Origin: Halichondria panicea
Lineage: Eukaryota > Porifera > Demospongiae > Suberitida > Halichondriidae
Direction: 5' to 3'
NCBI RefSeq assembly: GCF_963675165.1
Contig: NC_087387.1
Span: 477,501 to 541,500 of the forward strand
Length of the DNA stretch: 64,000 nt
Positions 1-11,870 of this stretch are shown here, piece after piece. The notes beneath the pieces were generated by a model. It did not search any database, was not told the DNA's origin, and saw nothing but the letters and a program-made list of their open reading frames with translations. The translations under genes were made by a program, and so were the position numbers. Position 1 is the stretch's first letter. Each line of letters opens with the position of its first letter.

Positions 1-3000
1 AGTCTCCCTCCTTTGACTTGTGAAGATCTTGTCTGTACCGACGACAAAACAAAGTGTGAGACCACCCAGACAACCCGTGGGACACAAGCTCGCTGCGTAG
101 TGAGTATTCCAGACAACTGTGATGAAAAAAAGTGCGATGAGGGAATGGTTTGTGAGGTCAGGACCAGAGGTAAAGATGGGGTCCAAGTTGCAAGATGTGT
201 AGCCGACAAGAAAGACTCTACAAATCCAAGAAGGGGCGCCACGTGCGCTGAAGTTGAATGCGATGAAGACGAAGTTTGTCTCATGCTCAGTGACGACAAT
301 GGAGCAAGGTGTGCTAACCCACCGCCCCCTACTGATTGCAGCCAGCTGCAGTGTGAACAGGGAATGGATTGTTTGCCAACTGAGAATAAAAAGAGAGTTC
401 GATGTGTACGGAGGAAAGGTGAGTGAGACGTCACTATGAGGAACTTAGTTTAGTATGTTGGATTCAACATGTGATGTGGTCATGTTCAACTCTGCATGTC
501 TTCCTGCCCTCAGGCATGAAATATACGCATGTTGTACATGTGCAGTAAGCAACCAACTGTATACAATGCATAGCCATGAGTCATGTCACATAATCACAAG
601 CTAAACAGCTGCATCAGCTTAGTCCTATTGTCAGTACTTGTCACCTCTCTGTGTTCACATTATTATAACAATGAAGTACTCAACACACATGAAACTTAAC
701 AAATGTGGTTCTCGGAAATATGTCATAGTTGATAAATTAATGCAGAGCCTTTTGGAGATTCTAATCCGACAGAGCGTCCATCGGGTGCCACTCCTCTGCC
801 AGTACTGGCAAGGTCATGTGATCAGCTCGACTGCGAGCCAGGCTACAGCTGTCGGATGGTGGCCAACAAAGCGAAGAATGGGAATAGACAACCATTGCCT
901 ACATGCAAGCCTGATGAATGCCCCACAAGGTAGCTATAGTAACACACACTTTTAAGCTATTATAATAATTATAGGTACAATTCATTTTAAATAATTATGT
1001 CAATAATAATTCTATATCCCATATATAACGGCATTTTACACAGTAATCGGGAATCTCTTCTATCTGTAACAAAATTAATTGTATTTTCCTATATACAGGA
1101 AACCACGAGGTCCTCCGAGGAGTTGCAGACAGCTGGAGTGTGGGCGTGAGGAGGTGTGTGTGACATGTGGAGAGGGAGAGAAGACTAGAGCGAGGTGCCT
1201 AGCAACTGGTGAGTGTGTGTAGTACAGTAATTAATACTAGAGTTAATTTTTATAATAGTTACATCAACATTTGACTGTTTATTGTTTTTCGTATAATATG
1301 CAGAGAGACCAAACATGCGTCAAGGTAATACCACAAACCCAGGACGACTGGGAAACCATACCAAACCACGCAATACAACTTCGGGCAATGGAACCAGACC
1401 AACTGGCAAACCCGTACGTCCAACTAGACCCTCAGGCAATGGAACCAGACCAACTGGCAGGCCCACTGTTGTACGTCCAACTAGACCCTCAGGCAATGGA
1501 ACCAGACCAACCGGCAGGCCTGTACGTCCAACTAGGCCCTCAGGCAATGGAACCAGACCAACTGGAGGAAGACCAACCGGCAGGCCTGTACGTCCAACTA
1601 GACCCTCAGGCAATGGAACCAGACCAACTGGCAGGCCCACTGTTGTACGTCCAACTAGACCCTCAGGCAATGGAACCAGACCAACCGGCAGGCCTGTACG
1701 TCCAACTAGGCCCTCAGGCAATGGAACCAGACCAACTGGAGGAAGACCAACCGGCAGGCCCAACCGTCCACGTAATGCCACAACACCAGACCAACGTGCA
1801 AACAGGTGTAAAGAAGCTGAGTGTCGCCGTGGTTTCAGATGTATCCAGGTTCGTAGGGGGGAGCGTCAAGTGCCCACCTGTGTGCGTGTAATCGATGAAG
1901 TGTGTCGACTGGGCCCCGAACAAAGAGAAATTTTCGGAAAGGGTGGACTGACAAAGCCAGATGAAAGAGAAGACGGAAAGAGTAAGTTCGAAGAAGGCGA
2001 TATGGAAGAAGACGACGAAACGCCAGAGAGGCCTAACAAGAAGGAGGAAGGAGACGACGAAACAGAAGACGATGAAGAGTCCGAGAGGCGTAACAAGAAG
2101 GAGGAAGGAGACGACGAAACAGAAGACGAAGAGTCCGAGAGGCGCAACAAGAAGGAGGAAGGAGACAACGAAACAGAAGACGACGAAGAGTCCGAGAGGC
2201 GTAACAAGAATGAGGAAGGAGACGACGAAACAGAAGACAATGAAGAGTCCGAGAGGCGTAACAAGAAGGAAGAAGGAGACGACGAAACAGAAGATGATGA
2301 TAAGGATGAGGACAGCTCTACCCCTCGACCACGCCCACGCCCTACTAATCTCCGCCTACCCGACCTATGTTCTGAGCGAGCTTGCTGTCCTGGAGAGAAA
2401 TGCTACATCAGCAGTACCGAAGGAGGAAGACCACGACTAGCTTTCTGTGCACCAGTAAGTAACTTTATAATGTATGACATCTCTTATACAAGTACACAAT
2501 CAATATACACTTAGAATGACATTATTGTATTAATTAAATTAGTCTACTATCGGCGTAAATAATTACAAGCTTTTAATTATGCACTGGGTACATTGTAAAT
2601 TTCATTGTTGAAGTGGCAGAATGATAACAATGCATATTATAATGCTCGACAACATAGATTAAAACACATGCAGTACAGCATGTAAGCTAAGATTCATTCA
2701 TCACAAAACAATCAACTTGTTCCACTATAGGCTGGCTTCACAGGGGAAGTCCCCCCTGGTCCCCCATCCCCTACATGTGAGGAGTTAGAGTGTGGAGAAA
2801 GATTTGAATGCCGCGAGAGAAAAGAAAACGGACTAACAATCGGCAGATGTGCGAGGAAAGAAACTGACGGACCGCAACCAACCGGCAGGCCCACTGTACG
2901 TCCAACTAGACCCTCAGGCAATAGAACCAGACCTACTGGAGGAAGACCAACCGACAGGCCCTCAGGCAATACAGATAAGCCTCGTCCTACTGGAGGAAGA

Positions 3001-3315
3001 CCAACTGGCAGGCCCTCAGGCAATACAGATAAGCCTCGTCCTACTGGAGGAAAACCAACCGACAGGCCCTCAGGCAATACTCGACCTACTGGAGGAAAAC
3101 CAACCGACAGGCCCTCAGGCAATACTCGACCTACTGGAGGAAAACCAACCGGCAGGCCCTCAGGTAATACAGATAAGCCTCGACCTACTGGAGAGAGACC
3201 ATCGAACAGGCCTACAGCCAGACCTCGTCCGCAAACGGAATCGAAACCAAATCCAACAAGGCCCTCAAGGCCGAATCCAACAAGGCCCTCAAGGCCTCTA
3301 AAGCCTGGACGCTAA
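1..3315 (+). CDS. Cys-rich modular protein with Thr/Pro/Arg/Gly-rich and acidic repeats (5' end outside window)
   Basis: I do not recognise the family. Exons 1-418, 773-929, 1099-1208, 1304-2454 and 2731-3315 join in phase to give 806 residues in the window, with stop TAA at 3313. The N-terminal part and the later exons carry repeated short modules of the form C-x4-C-x2-G/D-x2-C-...-R-C (for example CEDLVC, CDEKKCDEGMVC, CDQLDCEPGYSC, CRQLECGREEVC, CEELECGERFEC). These recall follistatin N-terminal (FOLN) half-EGF modules. Exon 4 encodes about seven repeats containing RPTRPSGNGTRPTG, then one Cys module, then about five acidic repeats around ERRNKKEEGDDETED. The last exon returns to basic PTGRPSGN-type repeats and ends in RPSRPLKPGR. 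Extracellular matrix or secretion is inferred from Cys spacing only, because the signal peptide is not in view. CDK5RAP3 lies downstream on the other strand. Confidence 0.75.
1380..1770 (+). repeat. Coding minisatellite: basic PTGRP-type repeats
   Basis: Near-identical units of 45-54 bp encode GRPVRPTRPSGNGTRPT-like peptides. The DNA repeats are close to perfect, and a longer block of several units is itself duplicated. The reverse strand is also open across the array, but only as a shadow of the repeat. Confidence 0.85.
1990..2300 (+). repeat. Coding minisatellite: acidic repeats
   Basis: About five units of 54-60 bp encode Glu/Asp-rich peptides with an RRNKKEEGDDETEDDEESE pattern. Units differ by whole codons, so the frame is kept. 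Confidence 0.85.
2880..3230 (+). repeat. Coding repeats in the last exon (RPSGNTDKPRPTGG type)
   Basis: Six or so imperfect units encode Pro/Thr/Gly/Arg-rich peptides related to those at 1380-1770. They end in shorter RPSRPNPT repeats before the stop codon. Confidence 0.8.
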
Positions 3316-3553
3316 GAGTTTATTCTCAAGAAAATTGAACACAGAGTAGAGATTGATAGAACAAAAGTAGAAACTAGAATATGAGAACAAACGTAGTGTG
3401 ATTCAGATACTTTAGCTAGTATATGTATCTTGATTGAACTTTTGGTTGATACTTCATAAAAAAGTTGAGAAATGAGCACAATCAGCATAATTACGTAGCT
3501 CATAGTTCCCTGGCAACATACGCAAGTGGGATCTAGTACTCTCTCTCTAACAT

Positions 3554-3953
3554 TTACAAAACGATAATTTTCTTTATAGGCATTAAGTTTAAGCTTATTG
3601 GCCCTCTGTGCATGCATGTGTGTACCAAGTGACCTACCGCTATGCCCATGTCCTTGCATGCAGCTGAAAACTTGTCCTGAAATACTGCTGAGTTGGCAAG
3701 TAAATCCGCCTCTTTCCGAGTACATTCCTGTAAAGAGAATGCACACATGTTATCTCGATCATCAGTAGTTCTTATTATAGGCCCATAATTATCATACTAA
3801 ATAAACTGCAAGAGGTTTTATAGGTACGTACAAGCATAGCTGTACCTCAGCTAGGGGCTTTCCCTTACAAGAGATGGCACACAATATTGCTGATATTAGA
3901 TACCAACTACTGCACAAAGATAGAGCACAAAAAGGGGGCTTGTCAACGAAAAG

Positions 3954-3995
<42 letters not shown>

Positions 3996-5591
3996 GCGGA
4001 CGTACCCTTTGCACTTGCTTGCACCTGGCGATCTGTTGCTTGAGGGCAGGGACCTCGTAGTTGACCATTCTAGTTAGCCTCTGGGCACACTCAGCCAGGT
4101 GGACATTGCCTCCTTCAAACTGCTTCACAATCTCATACCATTCCTGTGGGACCAAACAGACACAATTTGAAGGTCATAGGTCTAACCAGATTAACAAAGG
4201 AAACAAACTGGTGTGGTTGACACTACTGTCAATGGACTCTTATAGTACGTATTACCAGAAGTAGATAATTACCCAGCGTAAATATTAAACGGTCATAACT
4301 TTAGTTCCGTTGGTCCAACATCACATTAATTTTATAATTTTCTGATAGTTTAGAGAGAGGTCTTCCAGATTTTGTTTTAAAATCAAAAGTCTATTTTGAG
4401 CCTGTTTTTGATAAAATACCATGGTATTTTCCGAAAAATGGGAAATTATGGTCCATTCCAAATTTAAAATTTGAGCATACCATTTTAAAGAGTACCTTTT
4501 AAGTGTCCAGAAAATCAGAAAATCGTTGAATTTGGATCACCAGAACTCTAGTTACAGAGCCGACTAGTATATAGCCCATAAGTATGGCACGTATTTCCAC
4601 GAAAATAGGAAATTATAATCCAGATACATTGCTCACTTTGACTCTGGGTGCAGTGTACTGGCCAAAGAGAGTCTGCGCTTCTCCTTCCACTGACTTCACA
4701 CACTCTAACACGCGGACACATTCAAAATAACTCAGAGCTGCAGAATCAAGAGATACATCTGTAGCTTGCATTAATTGTACAGAGTGATTTCCAATAGGAA
4801 ATAATTATAGTCCATACTTGTTCTTTGAGAGTGAAACATCGCTAAACATTGAAATGCAATCACTGATCTAAACACATCTTTAGATAGGCCTTTCAAAGGG
4901 CTACAAAATGCATCTTTTAATTGTGAAAATGCATAATCCTAACTTAAGTTATGAGCACTCAAAGATAGCTATCAAAACATACCATCCATTTCGCCATTTC
5001 GGAAAAATCACTAAGCCATATAGTTATATGCTAGCCCATTATTTACAATCCTGTGTATGTTTATGACTAATGGCTGAAGCAATGGATTAGCACAGCAGTG
5101 ATCCAATTTACGGTAAGTTGGGGCACCATTAGTTCCAGGAAGTAATAGTCACAAACTGATAGGAAGTGTGTACAGTGGGAACGCAATTGTCAACTTAATG
5201 CACAATTGACTCAATAAAGATGCTATAATTATGTTGTATAACTAACTCCAATTGATAGCCAATCTGTAAGAATATTCTACGCATGAATTAACTCACACTC
5301 TATATCACGGACCCATGCCAGCTGCTCGGAGGAGGGGAGTTCCTTGACAGCTGCCGTTATCCTCTCTCGTACAAGCTTGGAATTACCATGCCACTTAGAG
5401 TCGCAATGTCTCCTATCAACAAGCCAATCTGTAGTGTAGAGTGTAGTGTGTGACGTGGGTGGATGAGTGGAGGGATGAGTGGGTGTGTGTTTCGACACTT
5501 TAAGTGATTGATTTAGTTTGTTGAATGGTCATAACTCACCTAAAAGCTTGTTGTAGTGGATGTCAATTGGGAACAGGTGCTCATCTGCCAT
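3554..5591 (-). CDS. CDK5RAP3: CDK5RAP3 (LZAP), N-terminal part only
   Basis: CDK5RAP3 is the UFM1-pathway adaptor that works with UFL1 and UFBP1. Exons on the minus strand are 5540-5591 (start, MADEHLFPIDIHYNKLL), 5297-5428 (LVDRRHC motif), 4637-4737 (LSYFECVRVLE), 4006-4143 (VNYEVPALKQQIARCKQ) and 3638-3727 (RKEADLLA...FSAACKDMGIA). All five join in phase and align in order with the N-terminal region of vertebrate CDK5RAP3, where the corresponding motifs are LVDRRHC and VNYEIPSLKKQIAKC. The family is about 500 aa, but only about 171 aa are found. After residue A of MGIA there is a normal GT donor at 3637, yet no matching next exon appears down to 3316. Reading through would add about 27 unrelated residues to a stop near 3554. 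Either the gene continues beyond position 1, with the Cys-rich gene nested in its intron, or it is truncated. Confidence 0.85.
3957..3994. repeat. (CA)n microsatellite
   Basis: Reads (TG)n on the CDK5RAP3 strand, a few bases after the donor at 4005. Confidence 0.95.
4291..4620. repeat. Diverged copy of the GCCATAACTT repeat family
   Basis: Contains CATAACTTTAGTTCCGTTGG and the inverted match near 4540 (CCAGAACTCTAGTTA), with the shared interior around a CCATGGTA core. It lies in an intron of CDK5RAP3. Confidence 0.55.
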
Positions 5592-5781
5592 CACGAGAGC
5601 AGCTGTAGACTCTACACGTACCTATGAGAGCACATAAATGGCTATTTAGCTAGCTTGCCACGCCTCCACTTTACCACATGGCTTATGGTAAAGGGTCATC
5701 ACATTAATATCTGCAAAAGCCTTCTTATCTGTAAACAAAGAGCTACCTGAGCTGCTGTTACTGTAACCGTGTGCCGTAGCT
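5592..5781. promoter_or_regulatory. Short head-to-head intergenic region (putative bidirectional promoter)
   Basis: Only 190 bp separate the CDK5RAP3 start codon (minus) from the PH-RCC1-FYVE start codon (plus). No TATA-like element is obvious. The promoter role is inferred from arrangement. Confidence 0.5.
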
Positions 5782-8700
5782 ATGGACAGTCCAACAGCAA
5801 GTATGGTTGATAACGACACCGTCCTCCAGACACTGTCGGAGCTAACTGGTGGATCGACCCTCTTAAAGACTGGAAGATCAGTAAGCTGTGATAAAGATGG
5901 TAGCTATGGGATACACAGCAGCTAGCTAGCTGTACATACAAGTACTGGGGGCATATAAGTGTATCAAAATGGCTGTGTTTGTTTCCAGGGTCGATCTCAT
6001 TTCCGTCGGTTCTCGCTGGCCCCTGATCTCACTCGGTTGTCATGGGAATCGGCCAAACGTACCGATGCTACCATCCTTATCTCTGAGATCAGCGAGCTTG
6101 TGATTGGACAAAATACTGCGAACTTCAAGAAGTACCCACTGCCAGAGTGTGAGGTGAGGCTGTCTCACTATTAATTATAATTATAACGTTCTATTGAACC
6201 CATTATCTTGTGGACAGTGCTGAGTGTTCGTTTGCAACTTGATTTAGATTGTCTAATTTCAATACTAATATTGTAGCTCTTTTGAAGAAGCTTAGTGTCT
6301 CAACTCTATTAAACGATAATATGACCCCACACACACACCACACCTCACACACCCCACACACACACCACACCCCACACACACACCACACTTCACACACCCC
6401 ACACACCTCACACCTCACACACAGACACGCTCCTTCTCCCTCCTCTATTCCGGTCGCTCTGTGGACATCATCTGCAAAGACAAGAAAGAGTTTGAGACAT
6501 GGACTACCGGTATCCAGGCATTACTCAGTGGTTTCTGTGACAAAGAGGCCGTTGAAGCTCACATAACATCGTCTCTGTCGAGTAACAAGAGAAGACAGAC
6601 AAAGACGATGCAAGAAGACCGTGTTACAGTGTCGTTCAGCAGCGCTCTGGGTACCATTAATCGGACGAAAGTACTCGTACAAGAAAGTAAGTGTTGGTCT
6701 TTTTGTATTCGTATAGGGGCTGGTAGGTTATGCTCCTTCACTATTCTTTTACGCTCAAGTTAACTATTATTCAAATTGCCTATTATTCTTTTCTTTGGAT
6801 TTCAAAATTGAGGTGACGGAAGAAATTTAGCGTGCTGTGTATGTAGTACACGTATGAAATGGCTGATTCCTTCGCTTTTAGTTAGAGAATTGTAACGTAA
6901 CAAGAATAGAGTTTTAATTTCCCTACTACGTACAGGTGCATGTGATCTGTATACGTGGGGGTGTGGTGAGCGGGGGATTCTGGGTCACAAGGACGAGGAC
7001 TCTGAGATGTTGCCGAGAGTAGTGGAGAGTCTACTGGGCCGTGACATTGTGATGCTGGCTTGTGGGGTCTATCATACAATGGCCTTATCTGGTGAGGGAG
7101 CTACTATTAAACGGAGGGGGGGGGGGGTGTCTATTAACAGCCATAACTTCAGTACAGTTGATCCGATGTCAACATTTTTATGATTTTCTGAAAGCTTAGA
7201 AAATTACCTTTCAAACGATGTGTTTCAATCTAAAATTTCATTGGGGCCCTAATTTGTCATTTTTCGGCCTCGGACCATAAAATGTTTGATTTTCGATCCA
7301 AGAATCTTTCAGCTGCCATAACTTGAATTCTGTGGATCGAAAATCAAAAATTTCATGTTTTTCTGGAAGCTTACAAAAAGACCTTTCAAATGGTACCATC
7401 AAAGTTGATATTCGAGAGATAAAAATATTTGCCAATTTGGCGATACCATGGATTATAGCCCATGGTCCGAGGCCGAAAAATGACAAATTAGGGCCCCAAT
7501 GAAATTTTGGATTGAAACACATCGTTTAAAAGGTAATTTTCTAAGCTTTCACTAAAAATTTTGACATCGGATCAACTGTACTGAAGTTATGGCTGTTGAT
7601 AGACCCCCCCCCCCCTCCGTTTAAAACATAGGGATGAGTAGTTGAACATCTTTTATCAGCCATAACTTTAGTATCGTTGATCCGATTTCAAAATTTTTAT
7701 TATTTTCCGAAAGCTTAGAAAGAGACCTTTCAAATGATGTGTTGAAATCCAAAATTTGGTTGGGACCATAATTTGTCATTTTTTGGCCTTGGACCATGGG
7801 CTATTATTCATGGTATCGCCAAATTATTATTCGTAAATACTTTTATCTCTCAAATACGAACTTTGATGGTACCATTTCTTTCTAAGCTTTCAGAAAATCA
7901 TAAAATGTTTGATTTTCGATCCAAAAATCTTTCAGCTGCCATAACTTGAATTCTGTGGATCGAAAATCAAAAATTTCATGTTTTTCTGGAAGCTTACAAA
8001 AAGACCTTTCAAACGGTACCATCAAAGTTGATATTCGAGAGATAAAAGTATTTGCCAATTTGGCGATACCATGAATAATAGCCCATGGTCCAAGGCCGAA
8101 AAAGGACAAAATGAAATTTTGGATTGAAACACATCGTTTAAAAGGTAATTTTCTAAGCTTTCAGAAAATCATAACAATTTTGACATCGGATCAACTGTAC
8201 TGAAGTTATGGCTGCTGATAGACCCCCCCCCCCTCCGTTCATTGGGGCCCTAATTTGATGAGTAGTTGAACATCTTTTATCAGCCATAACTTTAGTATCG
8301 TTGATCCGATTTCAAAATTTTTATTATTTTCTGAAAGCTTAGAAAGAGACCTTTCAAATGATGTATTGAAATCCAAAATTTGGTTGGGACCATAATTTGT
8401 CATTTTTCGGCCTTGGACCATGGTATCGCCAAATTGGTAAATACTTTTATCTCTCAAATACGAACTTTGATGGTACCATTTTAAAGGTCTCTTTCTAAGC
8501 TTTCAGAAAATCATTAAATTGTTAAAATTGGACCCACGGAATTCTAGTTATGGCAGCTGAAAGAATCGCCAAAAACCATTGATTACACGGAGGAGGATGG
8601 TTTAAAGCCTATGAACTTGATTGGCTGTATTATACCTGTTGACCTGTTGACCTGCTAATAATAAGATATTACCACAATACTACTTAGACAGACTTTACTG

Positions 8701-9466
8701 TACACACAATACAGTTACTGGTGAAGTGTTTACGTGGGGCTTTGGCAAATACGGTCGTCTTGGACACGGTAACCTTAGAGACCGATTCTCTCCTCTCATG
8801 ATCGGGATTCCGCTAAGGGGTGTGGCCATCACCTACATTGCCTGTCACGAGAATCACTCGGCTGCAGTCGCTGGTGAGTAGCTAATTACTAGTATGTGTT
8901 GTCATGTACATGTACTGGTTTAGTTTGACGTTATAGTGGGTATATTTCAAGGGTATAAACTTTGCCAAAAGATCGTTTAAATGATTTTTCGTATTTTCAA
9001 AAGTAGAAAAGTAAGGTCATGCTGTTAAATACATGTACAGTATGTGACTGTTTAAATTATAAAAATTAAGCCTGAGATGGGCATAATAATTATATGCATT
9101 TTTTAGAGTTAAATTGACTGTTTTTCTACCTTCTCCCATACAGACAATGGCGAGCTGTACACGTGGGGCAAGGCTGGGCCTCACCTTGGTTACGAGCTTG
9201 GTGACGGGGCTACAAAGCAGCTGAAGCCGAAACGAGTCGACGATTTAAGTTCTGAACATGTCACCATTGTTTCCTGCGGCCTGGGGCACACTCTAGGTAG
9301 GTGGGTGGGGCTAGTCACTGTAACTATAGGATACACACAACCCTTTGATGTAGTAGTTCATTGTAGGTAGAGTCTACTACTTGCATTGATAATAATTATG
9401 CTTATAATTATGCTATTGTGCAGTGCTTATATTATGCAATTTTAGTGCTTATGTGCCCCCCCCCCT

Positions 9467-9559
<93 letters not shown>

Positions 9560-10543
9560 GCACAGAGAGCGGTAAGTTGCTGTCCTTTGGGTCCAACAAA
9601 TACGGAGAGCTTGGGTTGAGTCACGGAGGCCCTCAGGCAACTACCACGCCCACTCTAGTGGAGTCAATCAAGGGGAACGTCGTGCGTGTGGCATGTGGGC
9701 GATTACACTCAGCCGCCATTGATGGTATGTGTGTTGTCCATGTACGATATTATCTGTTTTTCATTTTTCATTTTTGTCCTGGCTGTTATAATTATTATTG
9801 TATATTTTCAGAGGAGGGGTTCGTGTGGATGTGGGGTTGGGGTCAGAGAGGTCAACTGGGACAGGGGGATACTAAGAACCTCAATACACCTGCTCAAGTT
9901 GAATTGTGAGAATTAATTTTTAGTTAGTGTGTGTGTGTTCTAGTGTCCTTCACTGGGAGCTTTGTTTGACAGCTAGTACTATACTTGCAAAAACCAGGCC
10001 AACACATTCATTGTGTACAACGGCACCATGGAAACCCTTATGTTACGTACTGTATATGCATATATTTTTCTTGTATTAATCCTGGCACCCCCTCATCCCC
10101 CCCCCCCACACATACACACACAGCTTGATTCCTATAGCGGACATAGCTTGTGGAGACGCTCACAACTGTGCCCTAACAACTAACGGGGTAGTATTCAGCT
10201 GGGGGGACAACAGTGCCGGACAGTTGGGAATAGCTCACAGCTACCAGGAGGTCACCAAACCCAAACAGGTAAAGAAGGAAACATTCTTGCTCAACAATAA
10301 TATCAAAACGATACATTTTGCGATCTACATGTACTTGTACCATGGCGTGCTTCTGATTATTTGCTGCCTCCAGGTGCTGACCCCCACCGGACAACCCATC
10401 TCACAGGTGGCCTGCGGGGCTAACTTCTCAGCTGCCCTATCAGGTTTGTCCAGTTAGAATCGGAAAATTTCCTTCCAGTAACATCTACAGTGTGCTTGGC
10501 AGTTTTTTATTGGTCTGTATGCATGTACACACACACTCACACA

Positions 10544-10596
<53 letters not shown>

Positions 10597-11440
10597 ACAC
10601 ACACACAGCTGTGGGAAGAGTGTTCACCTGGGGCTACGGAGCAAGTGGGCAGCTGGCAAACAACGACACTAGAGGAAGGTAAGTCTATCCCTGTAATATT
10701 AGATTAATCGTAATTAGCATCTATACTGTGCATATAATTATATCGGCTCGTGCATATAGCTCATTCTATAATTCTTTGAGGGACAACATTTTGTTTATTA
10801 TACAGAGGTGGTTTTAAAGGGTGTGTTTGCTTAGGACCTAGCCGTAGATATTGGCTATAATTATAGGAGTGACCTTTATAACAGGAGTTACAATATAATG
10901 ATGCTACTGTTTGACACCACTCCCATGTACAGGCCTAGCCCTATCGAGGTGGACTCGTTGCTCGATAAACAGGTTCGGTGGGTGGCGTGTGGAGCGGAGC
11001 ACATGGGCTGTACCGTCGTGCATGGCTGGGTACCGGACGAGGAAGCCAAAGAATGCATGGCCTGCAAGAAATCCTTCACCACTATTCGCAGGAGAGTAAG
11101 TCGTACAAACAAATAGAACTGCTCTTCCTATAATAATAATTTCATGGACCACCCTCCCGAGTATAGTGCTCTGAATTATTTTAGTAATCACCATACAATA
11201 ATTATAAAAATCTTTCCTTGTTCATGTATCTATGTATATACACATGCATGTATGTTACGTATGAATTGGCCCCCCCCCCACACACACACACGCCCACACA
11301 CACAGCATCACTGTCGCAAGTGCGGGGGTATCTACTGTGGAACGTGCACTACCAAACGATTCCCTCTCCTGGAGAGAGGCTACAGTGACAAAGTGCGAGT
11401 GTGCGAGCGTTGCTACTCCGTACTCACCAAGGACAATTAA
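5782..11440 (+). CDS. PH-RCC1-FYVE domain protein (PRAF-like)
   Basis: Thirteen exons join exactly into 612 aa: 5782-5880, 5989-6153, 6425-6686, 6936-7091, 8715-8873, 9144-9296, 9557-9724, 9812-9905, 10124-10268, 10374-10443, 10609-10678, 10933-11095 and 11306-11440. Residues about 25-120 form a PH domain resembling that of plant PRAF proteins (IGQNTANFKKYPLPE, then SGRSVDIICKDKKEFETW). Residues about 175-545 hold seven RCC1 blades, each with a G.(V/L)(F/Y)(T/S)WG...GQLG core. The C-terminus (about 550-612) is a canonical FYVE finger with WVPD, RRRHHCRKCGG and KVRVCERCY, so binding to endosomal PI3P is expected. RCC1 propellers often act as GEFs or scaffolds; the partner here is unknown. Plant PRAFs carry an extra C-terminal BRX region, which is absent. 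Intron 4 (7092-8714) is swollen by palindromic repeats. Confidence 0.92.
7112..7622. mobile_element. Long inverted-repeat element of the GCCATAACTT family
   Basis: The left end (AAACGG, a G run, then AACAGCCATAACTTCAGTAC) is repeated in inverted orientation at the right end (7545-7622). The arms are long enough for the transcript to fold into a hairpin. The element lies in intron 4 of the PH-RCC1-FYVE gene. No transposase-like gene is seen. Confidence 0.7.
7650..8570. repeat. Further copies of the GCCATAACTT repeat family
   Basis: Nested and duplicated copies of the same sequence. Cores such as CCATAACTTTAGTATCGTTG recur near 7662 and 8283, and reverse-complement ends occur near 8200 and 8550. 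A partial internal duplication repeats about 150 bp. Confidence 0.65.
9470..9556 (+). repeat. (CA)n microsatellite ending in a splice acceptor
   Basis: About 84 bp of CA ends in CACAG, the acceptor of exon 7 of the PH-RCC1-FYVE gene (9557). Confidence 0.95.
10530..10608 (+). repeat. (CA)n microsatellite ending in a splice acceptor
   Basis: CA tract ending in CACACAG at the acceptor of exon 11 (10609) of the PH-RCC1-FYVE gene. Confidence 0.95.
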
Positions 11441-11870
11441 GACTTGTGGGCGGGGCTATCCTACCCACCCACCCCTAATTATGTGTGTGTGTGTGTTTCA
11501 ATATTATTATATCACTGTACTGTATGTTGAAGCTATGGTTGAAGTGATCACTACCACATGCACATGCAGGAAAAAATAATGGTAATGAAAATTTTTTTTA
11601 TTAAACAGCATATTAAGGTACTGACAGTGCAGTTTGAAATGGTGCGATATCTTTAACAGTGATTTCTCTAAATTATTACTAAAATTATTTACACCATAAA
11701 AACGAAATAAAAATGAAAAATTAACGTAGCTTGATTATGGGCTTGAGGAAGAAGGTCTTGTGATCAATACATTAAAATTAACATGTAGAGTCAGACTCAG
11801 AGTCGTCGTTGATAGATTGACTTTAAGTTAAGTGAGGATGTGTGATGATAGAGGGTGGTGGGTGGTGGGT
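11441..11870. other. Tail-to-tail intergenic region
   Basis: 430 bp between the stop codons of the PH-RCC1-FYVE gene (plus) and the receptor gene (minus). It holds AT-rich DNA and AATAAA-like hexamers near 11700. It probably carries both 3' UTRs; no further gene is seen. Confidence 0.5.

Noticed and set aside
1320-2264. Minus-strand frames opposite the Cys-rich gene repeats
   Set aside because: They mirror the coding repeats of the plus strand; no splice or start context supports them.
7238-8457. Repeat-borne frames as real genes in the PH-RCC1-FYVE intron
   Set aside because: Both strands are open at once and the same peptides recur only with the dispersed repeat. Kept as a finding to test, not as genes.
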